Below, piece by piece: positions 5,798-6,145 of a stretch of DNA of 6,145 nucleotides; position 1 is the first letter of the stretch; the number at the start of each line of letters is the position of its first letter. The stretch covers positions 1 to 6,145 of the forward strand of contig CAUABY010000131.1 of assembly GCA_958427375.1 (NCBI GenBank). The letters are read 5' to 3'. Origin of the DNA: an uncultured Eubacteriales bacterium (GTDB lineage: Bacteria; Bacillota; Clostridia; Oscillospirales; Oscillospiraceae). Both the position numbers and the translations under genes were made by a program. A model generated the notes under the pieces. It ran no database searches, had not been told where the DNA came from, and saw nothing but the letters and a program-made list of their open reading frames with translations.

Positions 5798-5833
5798 AAA
5801 AAGGGTATCCCGCAAAAATGCAGGATACCCTTT
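5798..5833. terminator. Bidirectional terminator between the VWA gene and the phosphofructokinase gene
   Basis: AAAGGGTATCC (5800-5810) and GGATACCCTTT (5823-5833) form an 11-bp stem, with a further GC/GC pair inside the loop after a C-A mismatch. On the + strand it is followed by TTT and AT-rich sequence. On the minus strand it is followed by TTTTT (5802-5798). It closes the + strand MoxR/VWA operon and also fits the minus-strand gene ending at 5854. Confidence 0.88.
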
Positions 5834-5853
5834 AAATTTAGTGCAAATAATAA

Positions 5854-6145
5854 TTACTCCGCAAGAATCTTTTTAAGCTTCGCGTATCTGGGCAGAGAGT
5901 GCTCCTTGGGAATGTCCGGCTCACCCTGAATGAGGGGCAGGGCATAGTCAATAAACTCTTTCTTAAGGCCGTTGCCGTCCTCGTTAATCCATTCAAGAGG
6001 GACGTGCTTTTCATAGTTTGCAACGTCAGCAAGGGGAACGAGGTTATACTTGCTGCTGTACTTGCCATCAACGATTTCGCGCTCAATGCCGACCATCTTG
6101 CCGGTCACGCCCGCAACGGCGGACTCAACCGCGAGCTTGCCGACT
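5854..6145 (-). CDS. 6-phosphofructokinase, C-terminal part (partial)
   Basis: About 97 C-terminal residues of a protein that enters from the right edge. The frame is open through 6144 (VGKLAVESAVAGVTGKMVG...), so the GTG at 6108 is an internal Val codon and not a start. The pattern AVAGVTGKMVGIERE, then LVPLADVAN, PLEWINEDGNG, DYALPLIQGEPDIP and LPRYAKLKKI matches my memory of the C-terminus of clostridial phosphofructokinases of about 400 residues, the group that includes PPi-dependent enzymes. These phosphorylate fructose 6-phosphate in glycolysis. The residues that separate ATP from PPi use lie outside the window, so the donor cannot be judged. The gene ends at TAA 5856-5854, 20 bases before the shared terminator, and faces the MoxR/VWA operon tail to tail. 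Confidence 0.8.
   Translation of the reverse strand, partial: VGKLAVESAVAGVTGKMVGIEREIVDGKYSSKYNLVPLADVANYEKHVPLEWINEDGNGLKKEFIDYALPLIQGEPDIPKEHSLPRYAKLKKILAE

Noticed and set aside
5838..6086. Alternative minus-strand frame overlapping the phosphofructokinase end
   Set aside because: It is a low-complexity Ser/Thr/Leu-rich shadow of the real frame.
5854..6108. A complete 84-residue protein starting at GTG 6108
   Set aside because: The frame is open to the window edge with matching phosphofructokinase sequence, so this is a partial gene and the GTG is internal.
1..6145. CRISPR array, insertion sequence or further tRNA genes
   Set aside because: No regularly spaced direct repeats, transposase-like frame, terminal inverted repeats or other cloverleaf was seen on reading both strands.

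Overview
The window looks like chromosomal DNA of a moderately GC-rich member of the Clostridia, plausibly an Oscillospirales-type gut bacterium. This is inferred from the gene families (LLH-type phage holin, AGCS alanine/glycine symporter, a clostridial-looking cysteine-peptidase-like protein, a MoxR/VWA pair, a phosphofructokinase tail), the Shine-Dalgarno and sigma-A style signals, and the one-piece tmRNA. No species can be named from the sequence.

Layout, left to right. (1) 2-73: the last 23 codons of an unidentified + strand gene. (2) 121-470: a complete one-piece tmRNA (ssrA), with acceptor stem, T arm, four pseudoknots and a tag frame ending in NNNDTVLLAA. A perfect hairpin lies directly upstream and a strong intrinsic terminator lies at 534-567. 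(3) 545-3020: a compact minus-strand cluster, read right to left: a cysteine-peptidase-like protein, then an AGCS sodium/alanine symporter, then an LLH-family phage holin whose ATG overlaps the symporter stop. The holin is cut by an in-frame TAA. The same frame stays open with family-like sequence for 20 more codons and ends inside the ssrA terminator hairpin. (4) 3021-3146: a divergent regulatory region with a near-consensus sigma-A promoter (TTGACT-17-TATAAT) facing right. (5) 3147-5785: a two-gene + strand operon, a MoxR-type AAA+ ATPase and a CobT/NorD-like von Willebrand A (VWA) protein, coupled by a TAATG overlap. (6) 5798-5833: a bidirectional terminator. (7) 5854-6145: the C-terminal part of a minus-strand phosphofructokinase that runs off the window.

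How the genes work together. The MoxR/VWA pair is a self-contained transcription unit. By analogy with CbbQ/CbbO, NorQ/NorD, CobS/CobT and RavA/ViaA, it should form a AAA+ ring with a metal-dependent adaptor that remodels or metallates a client protein. No client gene is next to it, so the target is open. The minus-strand cluster joins a transporter to a peptidase-like protein and a decayed or recoded holin, which is an unusual combination. The most notable points are the interrupted holin and its overlap with the ssrA terminator, the Walker A motif ending in GKN instead of GKT/S, and the orphan AAA+/VWA pair.
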